Assembly (NCBI GenBank): GCA_046153945.1
Contig: JBJXFF010000124.1
Span: forward strand, 1-64,000
From: SXOA01 sp046153945
Lineage (GTDB): Bacteria; Planctomycetota; Planctomycetia; Pirellulales; Pirellulaceae
Direction of reading: 5' to 3'
Length of the DNA: 64,000 bases
This document shows, piece after piece, positions 1 through 7,954 of the stretch. The translations under genes and the position numbers were made by a program. Position 1 is the first letter of the stretch. Every line of letters starts with the position of its first letter. Under the pieces are notes generated by a model. The model was not told the origin of the DNA, did not search any database, and was given only the letters and a program-made list of their open reading frames with translations.

Positions 1-375
1 AATGTTCCGCTCGCGGAGCTAGCGGAACACACTCTCCTCTCCTTCGTCCCCGGCTTTCAACTCCTGGCCTTCCGCTATCCCATCAGCAGCTTCTATACCG
101 CTTGGAAGCGAGGCGAACAGCCGCCGCTCCCCGCGCCTAGCCAGCAGCAGATCGCCCTCTTCCGCCGCGACTACATCGTCCGCCGTCACGAGCTAACGTC
201 CGTGCAATACGAATTGCTTGCCGCACTGTTGGCAGGTGCAACTCTGGAAGTATCCCTCGCTCAAGTCGCCCCTCTCGCTCTTGCCACTGGCGAGTCTCCA
301 GATACCCTCGCCATCAATCTTCGCGCCTGGTTCGAGCATTGGACGCGAGAAGGTTTTTTCCTGGCCGGCGAATGA
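1..375 (+). CDS. HvfC/BufC-like protein (DUF2063 family), 3' end
   Basis: Reading frame 1 is open from the window edge to TGA at 373-375 and gives 124 residues, so the start lies outside the window. The C-terminal part has the layout of the HvfC/BufC (DUF2063) family: FRRDYIVRRHELTSVQYELL, then LLAGATLEVSL, then a terminal WFEHWTREGFFLAGE helix. Known members partner a DUF692 (HvfB/BufB) enzyme in maturing small copper-related peptides, so such a partner may lie just upstream; that is inference. Codons 2-10 fall on a perfect-looking hairpin repeat (3-29). The absence of the N-terminal half limits confidence. Confidence 0.6.
   Translation, partial: NVPLAELAEHTLLSFVPGFQLLAFRYPISSFYTAWKRGEQPPLPAPSQQQIALFRRDYIVRRHELTSVQYELLAALLAGATLEVSLAQVAPLALATGESPDTLAINLRAWFEHWTREGFFLAGE
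3..29. repeat. GGA-loop hairpin repeat inside a coding sequence
   Basis: A 12-base arm, a GGA loop and a complementary arm with one mismatch (TGTTCCGCT pairs with AGCGGAACA at the ends). It has the same architecture as the hairpins at 13723-13770 and 58415-58459 but lies in frame within the HvfC-like gene. Confidence 0.65.
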
Positions 376-538
376 TTCAGCTTGCGAGCAGCTGGTCCGA
401 CGATCCAAATCAAAATGCCTTGGGCGATTTAGCGTCTCATAGCGGCCCAGCACTGGCTATCAAGCGACGGTCAGGTTAATTGCAACGGCTGAAATTGCCG
501 CGACGTCGCTCGACTGCCAGTGAATCCTTAATGTCTTC

Positions 539-1666
539 CTAGCTCTTCCGATTCGCCGCCTCAATCGCGTCGAGTTGCTCGGCGGGAAGGCCGGCCTGGC
601 GAAGGATGGCGAGCAGAAAGTCGGTCTTGCCATCGATGTAGCTGTCGATGTCGCCGGGAAATGTTTTCGCCAGATCCTTTTTGAGCTTTCCATAGGCAGA
701 CGCGGCGGCGGGATCACGGCGCAGAAAGTCCCGAACGGCAAGGTGATTGGCGAGAGCGGGATTTCCCCGGATGTACAAGTACAAGTGATGAGGCGGCAAA
801 TCGTTGGGGCTGCGAAATGCCTCACGGCCTGCGATTCCCAAGTCGCCACGATGCACATAACCAAGGGGAGCGAGCCGGTTGATCGCCATCGCCACTTCGA
901 TCTGCGAAGGGACGACAATCCCCATGTCGATAATCGGCTTGGCGGCAAGACCCGGAACAGCCGTGCTCCCTACGTGCTCGATGGAGATGGCGATGTCGCC
1001 GACGACTTCGCTGACCCGTGAGCGGAGGCTTTCAAAGATCTGCGGCCAAGACGGGTCGTAGTCGTCGACGATGATGATCGGTCGGAGATTGAGGTCTGCA
1101 GGGAGATAGTAGCCACCGACGATCGGTTCTGGGGATGGAGGTAGAACTTCTTTGGCGTCCTTCACCAGCCAGCCACCGAGAAATCGCAGGCCGATTGCCA
1201 ATGAGACGACTATCCCCAATCCGCCGAAGAACGTGAAGAGCGCGAGGTATAGATCCTCAGGCTTGGTGTTGTTTGCCGCCGAAATAAGCACAATTGGAAC
1301 CCCCACCTGCAAACAAATCACACCCGGAAGGAGAACCAACAAGAATGTGCTTCGCCTTACCAAGCTCTGTATCTTGAGCTGGTTCAAGGTGCTTACGGCT
1401 GCTCCCCACAGGACCACAATGGCGATCCCCAAGATGAAGATTAATAGCACGAGTCCGTTCGAAACTTCAAAACGCGGACGATAATGAAAGACAACCGTCA
1501 TCACAACTTGCGCGTAGCCAAGGAGCACCGCGAAATCGGCGACGGAGAACTGCCTCGGGATGCTGAGCCTGGTTCCCTTTTTCAAAACGGGCCAGAGAAT
1601 CGCGTAGCCGATCAATTCGAAAATGATAATGGGAATCAGCAGGCTGCACGGGTCAATGAAATCCAT
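539..1666 (-). CDS. GrpB-family protein with N-terminal membrane domain
   Basis: Residues about 205-370 match the GrpB (UPF0157) family, a nucleotidyltransferase-fold group: DDYDPSWPQIFESL, then ISIEHVGSTAVPGLAAKPIID, with FRSPNDLPPHHLYLY further on. GrpB proteins are usually about 170 residues. Here about 180 extra N-terminal residues form four or five hydrophobic helices (for example LLIPIIIFELIGYAILWPVL), so the catalytic-type domain would be membrane-anchored on the cytoplasmic side. The ATG lies only 7 bases after the epimerase stop, so it is probably the last gene of that minus-strand run. Substrate unknown; GrpB has been suggested to link to CoA or nucleotide metabolism. Confidence 0.8.
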   Translation of the reverse strand: MDFIDPCSLLIPIIIFELIGYAILWPVLKKGTRLSIPRQFSVADFAVLLGYAQVVMTVVFHYRPRFEVSNGLVLLIFILGIAIVVLWGAAVSTLNQLKIQSLVRRSTFLLVLLPGVICLQVGVPIVLISAANNTKPEDLYLALFTFFGGLGIVVSLAIGLRFLGGWLVKDAKEVLPPSPEPIVGGYYLPADLNLRPIIIVDDYDPSWPQIFESLRSRVSEVVGDIAISIEHVGSTAVPGLAAKPIIDMGIVVPSQIEVAMAINRLAPLGYVHRGDLGIAGREAFRSPNDLPPHHLYLYIRGNPALANHLAVRDFLRRDPAAASAYGKLKKDLAKTFPGDIDSYIDGKTDFLLAILRQAGLPAEQLDAIEAANRKS

Positions 1667-1672
1667 CGCCCC

Positions 1673-2686
1673 TTACCTCATCGCGGCTACCGTCTTCTCC
1701 AGCCCTTCTCGCAAACTGACGCTGGATTGGTATCCCAGAATCCGCTGAGCAAGAGAAATATCCGCCAAACTGTCCCGCACGTCGCCGGCGCGAGAAGGCT
1801 GAAAGTTGGCACCAATCTTGGTGCCGCAGATGGCGTTGAGGTCGCTCAGCAAATCGACCAGGCTGATCGCATTTCCGCTGCCGATGTTGAAGACGCGGCT
1901 GGGGGAGGAGGCGATTTTTGCGGCCGGCGTGGTGGATGCGAGGATGTTGGCCTGCACCACGTTGCCGACGTAGGTGAAGTCGCGGGTCTGTTTCCCGTCG
2001 CCATAAATCGTGGGGGACTTGCCGGCGAGAAGCGACTGGATGAAGAGCGGAATGACGGCGGCATAGGGGCCGCTTGGGTCCTGCCGCGGGCCGAAGACGT
2101 TGAAATACCGCAGGCAGACGGTCTCCAGGCCGTAGCTGTGATAGAAGGCGTGGCAGTAATGCTCCGCCGCGAGCTTGGCAGCCGCGTAGGGGGAGAGGGG
2201 CGAGGGGAGATCGGTCTCCTTCTTCACCGGCGTAAGCTGGTTTCCATAGGCACTAGAACTGGCGGCATAGACAACTCGCTTCACGCCGGCTTGGCGGGCG
2301 GCATCGAGCAAGTTCAGCGTGCCCGTGGTGCAGGCGGCATGAGTCTCCAGTGGGGCATCGATACTTCGCGGCACACTGGCGAGAGCCGCCTGGTGAAAGA
2401 CAAAATCGACTCCGGCGACGGCCTTCCGCACGGCGGCTGCATCGGTGATATCCCCTTGGGCGAACTCGATCTGATGCCAGACGCCGGCCAGATTCTCTTT
2501 CCGCCCCGTCGAGACATTATCGAGCACCCGCACGCGGTCGCCGCGGGCCAGCAATGCCTCGACCAAATGAGAGCCAACGAAGCCGGCGCCGCCGGTGACG
2601 AGAGAGAGTGGCAAGGGGGAATTCCGAATGACGAATGGCGAATGGCGAATGGCGAATGAATGGTAGGATACCAACTCCTCATTCAT
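1673..2686 (-). CDS. NAD-dependent epimerase/dehydratase (UDP-glucose 4-epimerase-like)
   Basis: Extended short-chain dehydrogenase of the GalE/WbpP type, predicted to epimerise or dehydrate a nucleotide-activated sugar in the cytoplasm. A TGGAGFVGSH Rossmann motif opens the domain, YAASSSAYG gives the catalytic serine region, and SPYAAAK holds the YxxxK pair. RYFNVFGPRQDP and NIGSG are typical of the family. The first 23 residues are encoded by the word repeat at 2621-2716. A TTG at 2614 would start just before the Rossmann fold and may be the functional start, though neither start has a clear ribosome site. It lies downstream of the CpsD-like and ExeA-like genes, which fits surface polysaccharide synthesis. 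Confidence 0.88.
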   Translation of the reverse strand: MNEELVSYHSFAIRHSPFVIRNSPLPLSLVTGGAGFVGSHLVEALLARGDRVRVLDNVSTGRKENLAGVWHQIEFAQGDITDAAAVRKAVAGVDFVFHQAALASVPRSIDAPLETHAACTTGTLNLLDAARQAGVKRVVYAASSSAYGNQLTPVKKETDLPSPLSPYAAAKLAAEHYCHAFYHSYGLETVCLRYFNVFGPRQDPSGPYAAVIPLFIQSLLAGKSPTIYGDGKQTRDFTYVGNVVQANILASTTPAAKIASSPSRVFNIGSGNAISLVDLLSDLNAICGTKIGANFQPSRAGDVRDSLADISLAQRILGYQSSVSLREGLEKTVAAMR

Positions 2687-2716
2687 TCGTCATTCGCCAT
2701 TCGAATTTCGTCATTC
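2621..2716. repeat. Word repeat, ATTCGTCATTCGCCATTCG type, imperfect inverted repeat
   Basis: Three to four copies of GGCGAAT/GAATGAC on the left face CATTCGTCATTCGCCATTCG on the right across a short spacer. It spans the 3' flank of the CpsD-like gene and the possible first codons of the epimerase. It belongs to a family of degenerate short-word repeats seen elsewhere in the window. Confidence 0.8.
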
Positions 2717-3847
2717 ACCAGCCATCACCGCCACGCATCCCATCACCCGCGCTCCAGCCGCCCGGAAGCTCTTCAGCGCTCCCTGCGCTTCCTTGGCGTC
2801 GGTCGCGCCGAGGCGGATGACGAAGTAGGTGGCGTCGCAAGAGCGGGCCAGTGGCGTGAGAATGGAACCGCTCGATTGACCGCCGTCGATGAGGACCAGT
2901 GGGAACTCGGATTCGAGCCTGGGAATGAGGCTGGCGAGCGTATCCGCCGCGCCGGCAACCGTCACGTTCCCACGACCCGCTGGGAGGAAGGCCAGATTGG
3001 GGAACGACGTCGTCAGCAGGTGGTCCCGCCAGTTGCGGGGAGCGGCAATGGCATTTTGCAAGCCGCCGAGCGTCCCCGCTCCGAATCCGGCCGACAGACC
3101 GGTTCGCTCGAAGTCGGCATCGACCAGCAGCACTTTCTCCCCTTGCTCGGCGAACAGGGCGGCGACGTGCGCCAACATCTCATCCCCACGGCTGGCCAGG
3201 CCGATGCCGGTGAAGAGGAGGGATCGCTCCTTGTTGCCGCGAAAGTCCTGCCGTAGTCGCTCCACCAACTCCGCAAACGGCCGACTGCGGGCGGGGTGGA
3301 GGAGCGATTCGCGGATGCGATGCTCAAAGAGAGTCGGCGTGCGAGCCGGAATGCCCAGCGTATTCGACTTGCCGGACAACTCGGAAAAGATCTCGTCCGA
3401 ACATGGGTCTGTTGCATATGCAGGTACGGACAGCTCGCGGGCCAGAGCGGCCCCCTCGTTCAACGCTTTCTGGTTCACTATTACTGCCGGAGCCAGAGTG
3501 TACTGCGAGGCCAGAGCTGCTTGAGCGGCCGTTTCAACAGGTGCGTTTTCCAGCTTCTTCGCAACGGGGAATCTAGTTCCCTCGGTCAGTGTTTCCATAA
3601 CCGGCCGGCCCGCGAAGAGATCCATCGGCGGCTGGGCCGGCGTCGTCCGCCGCGGCTTCACGCGCGGAGCCGGGCGCGGCTTCATGAGGGCGGGGGGTTC
3701 CGCCTCCTTTACGCGGTCCGAGTTCGCCTCTTCGAGCAGCGTCGCCACTTCGCTCAGCCTGTCCTGAACCGGGGGCTCGGCTGGCGGGGGTGCAAACGCC
3801 GACCCCCGCGTTTCCAAACTTCGGAGTGCCTTCAGCAGGTGGCTCAT
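2711..3847 (-). CDS. CpsD/CapB-like (BY-kinase-fold) P-loop protein with degenerate Walker A
   Basis: The C-terminal half (about residues 195-378) has the ParA/MinD-like fold of bacterial tyrosine kinases: RSLLFTGIG strand, VLLVDADFERTGLS (Walker A'), then FPLVLIDGG as the Walker B region. The glycine-rich Walker A normally written as GEGKS is replaced by GLASRGDEML, without the GK[ST] lysine, so ATP hydrolysis in the usual way is doubtful. The N-terminal half is proline-rich and low in structure. It is 14 bases from the ExeA-like gene and upstream of an epimerase, which suggests a scaffold or regulatory role in polysaccharide export (inference). No tyrosine-rich tail is visible. Confidence 0.75.
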   Translation of the reverse strand: MSHLLKALRSLETRGSAFAPPPAEPPVQDRLSEVATLLEEANSDRVKEAEPPALMKPRPAPRVKPRRTTPAQPPMDLFAGRPVMETLTEGTRFPVAKKLENAPVETAAQAALASQYTLAPAVIVNQKALNEGAALARELSVPAYATDPCSDEIFSELSGKSNTLGIPARTPTLFEHRIRESLLHPARSRPFAELVERLRQDFRGNKERSLLFTGIGLASRGDEMLAHVAALFAEQGEKVLLVDADFERTGLSAGFGAGTLGGLQNAIAAPRNWRDHLLTTSFPNLAFLPAGRGNVTVAGAADTLASLIPRLESEFPLVLIDGGQSSGSILTPLARSCDATYFVIRLGATDAKEAQGALKSFRAAGARVMGCVAVMAGE

Positions 3848-3861
3848 CCGGCTCTCTAGGA

Positions 3862-5433
3862 TTAACGGTTGCGAAGAGTACTAAATAGCGTCCGATATTC
3901 ACGGCGTTTCGGCCGGGCAGTTCCTCCCAATGGACGCCGCGGTTCGTTACGGCGGGCGACGCTGGTTTCTTCCGGCAGGACCGGATCACTCGCCGGATCA
4001 AAGGCGTCACTCTCATGGACGTTCTCGCCCTGGCTTTCCACATGGACGCGGAGCGGCTCGCTAAAGTCCGCCTCTGGCAGAATGGCGGCGGATTGGGCGG
4101 CTGTTGAGGTCTGCCGCGCCAGTTCCACAATCTGCTCGGCGATCTCGCGGGTGCCGTCCTGATGATCGAGCATGTCGGAGACGTAATTTGCCGCCAGGTT
4201 CGCATAGTGGTCGACGACGATTTCTTCCTCGTCAAATCCGTCCCCAAACGGATTGGCGGGAGTGCTGAAGGTCAATTCCACTTGCGTTCCGGCGTCCCCG
4301 ACCGGCTCGAACTCCACGGCGTCCTCGTAGAGGTCACCGAATGTGCCGAATTCAATCCCCTCCGCGGAGTCGAGTGCCCCGAGGCCACTGTTGAGGCAAT
4401 TCAAATTTTCGCCAATCCGCAACTCGGCCTGCGTTTCCCGATAGTCGTAGCTCGGCTGAATCTCATCGCGTTGTGTCGTTGTGGCCGAAGTTGCCCAGCC
4501 AGATGCTTCGCGCTCGATTTCCACCACCTCTTCCGCGATTCCCTCGTCATCCTGCAATTGGCCAAATTCAACCACCGCCGCCGGAGCGGCACTCTCCTTT
4601 CGCGAAGTTTGGTGCCACGGCGCGGGGAGCTGTTGTAAATCGGACCAGGCTTCTTCGATGGCCTCAGGGCCGATTTGTGAATGTCCTCCCAGGGCCGACA
4701 GGATCAGGGCATGATCGCAAACCTGGTTCACCAACCGCGGGACACCATCAGTCGCGGTGTAGACCGCTTTGAGAGCGTCGGAGGTGAAGAGGGCGTCATT
4801 GCCGCCGACATTCTGGATCTGTTGGCGGATGTAGAACGCAGTATCTTCGCGGTTCATCGGCTGCAAATAACAGCGGGCGGCGATTCGCTGTTGCAGCGAT
4901 TCCAGTTTCGGATTCGCCAGACGTTCTTCCAACTGGGCGCTGCCGGCCAAAATCAGGCGCACCCGCGGCTGGCCGTCGCGGATGAAATTGCTGATCAGGC
5001 GAATTTCCTCCAGCAGCTTCAGCGGCAGCGTGTGGGCCTCATCAACCACAAGCAGCAGCCCCGCCAAGCCGCCTCCCCGCGGCTCCAGGTGGTCAACGAG
5101 CGACAGCCGCAACTCCCCTTCCTCCATGCCGCGATACGGCAGGTGAAGTTCGAAGAGGATGTTCTGCAGCAGGGCCCGCCGGGTGGAGATGCGTGCACTG
5201 GCCAGCACGGCAACCTGAAAATGCTGGCGGCGGGAGAAGTCGGCAACAAGTTGGCAGAGAAGGGACTTGCCGCTTCCCGCCGGGCCGACGACCAGTCCCG
5301 GCCCTTCAGCCCGTTCCACGCAGCGGATCAGGGTCTGGCGGGCCAATTCCATAGCGGCTATTGGCACGTAGCGCAGAGGCTGGGGAGCGGCCGTAAATGG
5401 ACGGGAATGAAACTGGAAGTGGCTCTCGTACAT
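3862..5433 (-). CDS. ExeA/GspA-like AAA+ ATPase
   Basis: Starts as MYESHFQFHSRPF, the classic ExeA-family opening. The ATG at 5433 is preceded by AGGA at good spacing, so it is preferred over an upstream in-frame ATG at 5580. Walker A is GPAGSGKS at residues 50-57 and Walker B is LLVVDEAH, ending at about residue 134. Then follow LILAGSAQLEERL and RIAARCYLQPM (sensor and arginine region) and a lid helix domain. The last 230 residues are acidic and poorly conserved. In other bacteria this family sits with exosortase/polysaccharide or type II secretion loci; here it heads a four-gene run with a CpsD-like protein and an epimerase, so polysaccharide assembly is the likely setting. Confidence 0.85.
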   Translation of the reverse strand: MYESHFQFHSRPFTAAPQPLRYVPIAAMELARQTLIRCVERAEGPGLVVGPAGSGKSLLCQLVADFSRRQHFQVAVLASARISTRRALLQNILFELHLPYRGMEEGELRLSLVDHLEPRGGGLAGLLLVVDEAHTLPLKLLEEIRLISNFIRDGQPRVRLILAGSAQLEERLANPKLESLQQRIAARCYLQPMNREDTAFYIRQQIQNVGGNDALFTSDALKAVYTATDGVPRLVNQVCDHALILSALGGHSQIGPEAIEEAWSDLQQLPAPWHQTSRKESAAPAAVVEFGQLQDDEGIAEEVVEIEREASGWATSATTTQRDEIQPSYDYRETQAELRIGENLNCLNSGLGALDSAEGIEFGTFGDLYEDAVEFEPVGDAGTQVELTFSTPANPFGDGFDEEEIVVDHYANLAANYVSDMLDHQDGTREIAEQIVELARQTSTAAQSAAILPEADFSEPLRVHVESQGENVHESDAFDPASDPVLPEETSVARRNEPRRPLGGTARPKRREYRTLFSTLRNR

Positions 5434-5759
5434 GGATAGTCCTGTGGCGTGTGCTGCATCCGTGCGAATACGTCGTGGTGCTAGCAGCGGGGCGTCGTCG
5501 CGCGCCGCTTCCCTCGGTGGCTTAACCATTACCATCGGCGATTCTGAGGCCAGGGCTAAAACTTCCGTGAATGACGGCACTGGAGAATCTAGGGAAGAAT
5601 TGAGGCCGCGCCCGCAAGGGATGCATGGCGTGACCGGGCGGAAAGTGGGAGAAAAGCTAAAGAGGAGCCCTCCTTGTTTTCTGCCTTGGAATGGTTGACC
5701 CCACTAATCCCAACACCGATGATAGCTGGTCTGGCTTCCTCTCTCCTTCCCAGCTTGCC
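5434..5759. other. Divergent intergenic region
   Basis: Separates the minus-strand ExeA-like gene from the plus-strand transporter and should hold both promoters. No confident -35/-10 pair stands out. An in-frame ATG at 5691 could extend the transporter, and AGAGGAG lies near 5660 within a small hairpin with CCCTCCT. Confidence 0.5.
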
Positions 5760-7583
5760 ATGACCGCTTCCTCTCCCCCCAATCCCTACGAGTCTCCTCG
5801 CAATCCGGCGACCGAGAAGGAGCCCGGCAAATCCACCGCTCCCCACCCCGGCAGTCAACACATGCCACAGTGGGACGTCGGGGAGTTGATCGATGCCCCC
5901 AGCTTCAAATGGCGGAATATTCTGGGCCTCATCGGCCCCGGCCTCGTCATGGGTGCTGCCGCTATTGGCGGTGGCGAATGGCTGGCGGGACCGCAAGTGA
6001 CCGCTCGCTATGGGCCGACGCTCCTGTGGGTCGCGGCCATCAGTATTCTCTTTCAGGTCCTCTATAACATCGAAATCAGCCGTTATACGCTTTATAGCGG
6101 CGAACCAATCTTCACGGGCAAGTTCCGGATTCCCCCCGGTCCCATGCTGTGGGTCGTTCTCTACCTGCTTCTGGACTGGGGGTCGCTCGCTCCCTACCTC
6201 GCCATGAGTGCTGCTTCGCCGCTCATCGCCATTTTCAAAGGTGAACTCCCCAAGCCGAACGATCCGAATCTTGCCCTGACCGTCAAGATTGTGTCAAGTT
6301 GCATTTTCTTTGCTTGCGCGGTTCCCCTCATTTTCGGCGGCAAAGTTTACAACTCGCTCAAAGTCATCATGTCCTTCAAGCTGGTGACAGTGATTGGCTT
6401 CTTGTTGTTCCTGGGAGTTTTCTATTCTTACTCATCCACCTGGTGGGAAATCGCCAGCGGCTTTACGAAAATCGGAAATGTGCCGGTCATCCGTGGCGAG
6501 GATACCAACGGCAATGGGGTGCTTGATCCCGGCGAGGACTTCGATGGGGACGGTCGCCTCGATGTGGCCGAATTTGAAAAGGACAAAAAGACCGGAAAGG
6601 TCATCAACGCCAAGGATCTCGACGGCGATGGGATCATGGACGGTGCCAATGTTGACAACATCTTCACGAGTCTCATCAACAAGGGAACATTCCCCAAGAT
6701 GGACTGGAGCCTGATGGCAATGATTGCCGGCCTGGCGGCTATCGCGGGGAACGGCGGTCTGACCAATACTCCCATCAGCAACTTTACTCGCGACCAGGGC
6801 TGGGGAATGGGTCATCACGTGGGCGCGATTCCCAGCATGATCGGCGGACAAGGAATCACTCTTTCGCACGTTGGGTGCGTGTTTGATGTGAACGCTGAAT
6901 CGCTCCCTCGCTGGCGGCGGTGGTACAACCATGTCGTCCGCGACCAGACGCTCGCTTGGATGATGGCCTGCTTCATCGGCGTCGGGCTGCCGAGCATTCT
7001 GTCGGTTGGCTTCCTGCCGCGCGGCACGGAGTGCGACGATTACAACACCGCTTCGCTGACTGCTGGAGGGGTGGAGAATCGGGTGGCCAATCCGCCGTCG
7101 GATGTGCTGGCCTCGCAGATTGGGCTCACGAAGATCATCTCGGGAAAGGCTGCCGGCCGATTCTTCTGGGGCTGCACGTTGTTCTGCGGATTCTTGGTTC
7201 TGACAACAAGCATGGCCTCCACCATCGACGGCTTTATCCGCCGTTGGCTGGACGTCTTCTGGACCGCGCTCCCCGTCCTCCGCAAAATGGATGTCGCCCA
7301 CATCGGCAAAGTGTACTTCGGCCTCCTCGTCGGCTACCTGATTATCGGCTTTAGCATCATCTGGTCGCCGATCAGTCCCGCCGGCGTCTTCAAGATCGCC
7401 ACCACCGGCTACAACTTTGCCTTCGCCATCAGCGCCGTTCACACGCTCGTCGTCAACACGACGCTGCTCCCCAAGCAGCTTCGCCCCAACTGGTTCATCC
7501 GGATCGGCCTGGTCTGTGCCGGAATTTTCTTCGTTTGCCTGGGGACCATGTCGGTGTTGAAGATGTCGGGAGTGATCAAGTAG
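5760..7583 (+). CDS. Nramp-like metal transporter with EF-hand-type insertion
   Basis: Multi-pass inner-membrane protein related to Nramp (divalent metal ion) carriers: IGPGLVMGAAAIGGGEWLAGP replaces the usual first helix, followed by about ten further hydrophobic helices. The DPGN motif of helix 1 and the MPH motif of helix 6 are absent, so the metal specificity cannot be assumed. Residues about 248-300 are an inserted hydrophilic loop with three canonical 12-residue EF-hand calcium loops: DTNGNGVLDPGE, DFDGDGRLDVAE and DLDGDGIMDGAN. The start is taken at ATG 5760 because it yields MTASSPPNPYESP, a planctomycete-style N-terminus; ATG 5691 is the alternative. Confidence 0.82.
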   Translation: MTASSPPNPYESPRNPATEKEPGKSTAPHPGSQHMPQWDVGELIDAPSFKWRNILGLIGPGLVMGAAAIGGGEWLAGPQVTARYGPTLLWVAAISILFQVLYNIEISRYTLYSGEPIFTGKFRIPPGPMLWVVLYLLLDWGSLAPYLAMSAASPLIAIFKGELPKPNDPNLALTVKIVSSCIFFACAVPLIFGGKVYNSLKVIMSFKLVTVIGFLLFLGVFYSYSSTWWEIASGFTKIGNVPVIRGEDTNGNGVLDPGEDFDGDGRLDVAEFEKDKKTGKVINAKDLDGDGIMDGANVDNIFTSLINKGTFPKMDWSLMAMIAGLAAIAGNGGLTNTPISNFTRDQGWGMGHHVGAIPSMIGGQGITLSHVGCVFDVNAESLPRWRRWYNHVVRDQTLAWMMACFIGVGLPSILSVGFLPRGTECDDYNTASLTAGGVENRVANPPSDVLASQIGLTKIISGKAAGRFFWGCTLFCGFLVLTTSMASTIDGFIRRWLDVFWTALPVLRKMDVAHIGKVYFGLLVGYLIIGFSIIWSPISPAGVFKIATTGYNFAFAISAVHTLVVNTTLLPKQLRPNWFIRIGLVCAGIFFVCLGTMSVLKMSGVIK

Positions 7584-7935
7584 CGGCCGAGACTGAATTT
7601 CGGCCTTGAGGAGCATGCTAGCATTAGGCTGCATGCTCCCAGATGAGCTAGCAAAGCACATCCTGCTCTGCCAGCGACTTACCTTGCCCCTGCTGACGGC
7701 TCTTCCTATACTCCGCGGCCCGAATTCCCGGGTTTGGCAATCCGCCGCTGCGCCCCTTTCGTTTCGTCCAGCAGGAAGCTTGGAACTGAAACCCTTACAT
7801 GCGCTAGTTCGTTTCGCTCTCACGAGCGCGCTTCTTTTGCTGCGCGCCTTCGGCGGCTTCGCGCGCAGTTGCCTGTTATCCGCGGACAAGTATCGTCAGC
7901 TTGAGGAGAAAAACTTCACTTTCGGATTTCGGATT
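7584..7935. other. Intergenic region with hairpins, upstream of the LptD-like gene
   Basis: Open in frame with the LptD-like gene from 7606, but the encoded 110 residues look non-biological and would precede a signal peptide, so it is treated as non-coding. It contains a GGAGCATGC...GCATGCTCC hairpin (7610-7639) that could end transporter transcription, and a GAGGAG at 7903-7908. Confidence 0.45.
7610..7639. terminator. Possible transcription-ending hairpin after the transporter gene
   Basis: Perfect 9-bp stem GGAGCATGC/GCATGCTCC with a 12-base loop, 27 bases after the transporter stop. There is no T-run, so a factor-independent terminator is not certain. Confidence 0.35.
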
Positions 7936-7954
7936 TTGGATTTCGGATTTGGGA
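7918..7954. repeat. Word repeat, TTCGGATTT type
   Basis: Tandem degenerate copies of TTCGGATTT/TTGGATTTCGG. It lies between a GAGGAG sequence (7903-7908) and the signal-peptide codons of the LptD-like gene, and reads in frame as FGFRILDFGFG. Confidence 0.7.

Noticed and set aside
6432..7889. 485-codon open frame on the minus strand
   Set aside because: Antisense to the Nramp-like gene. It lacks any recognisable domain and is a by-product of GC-rich codon use.
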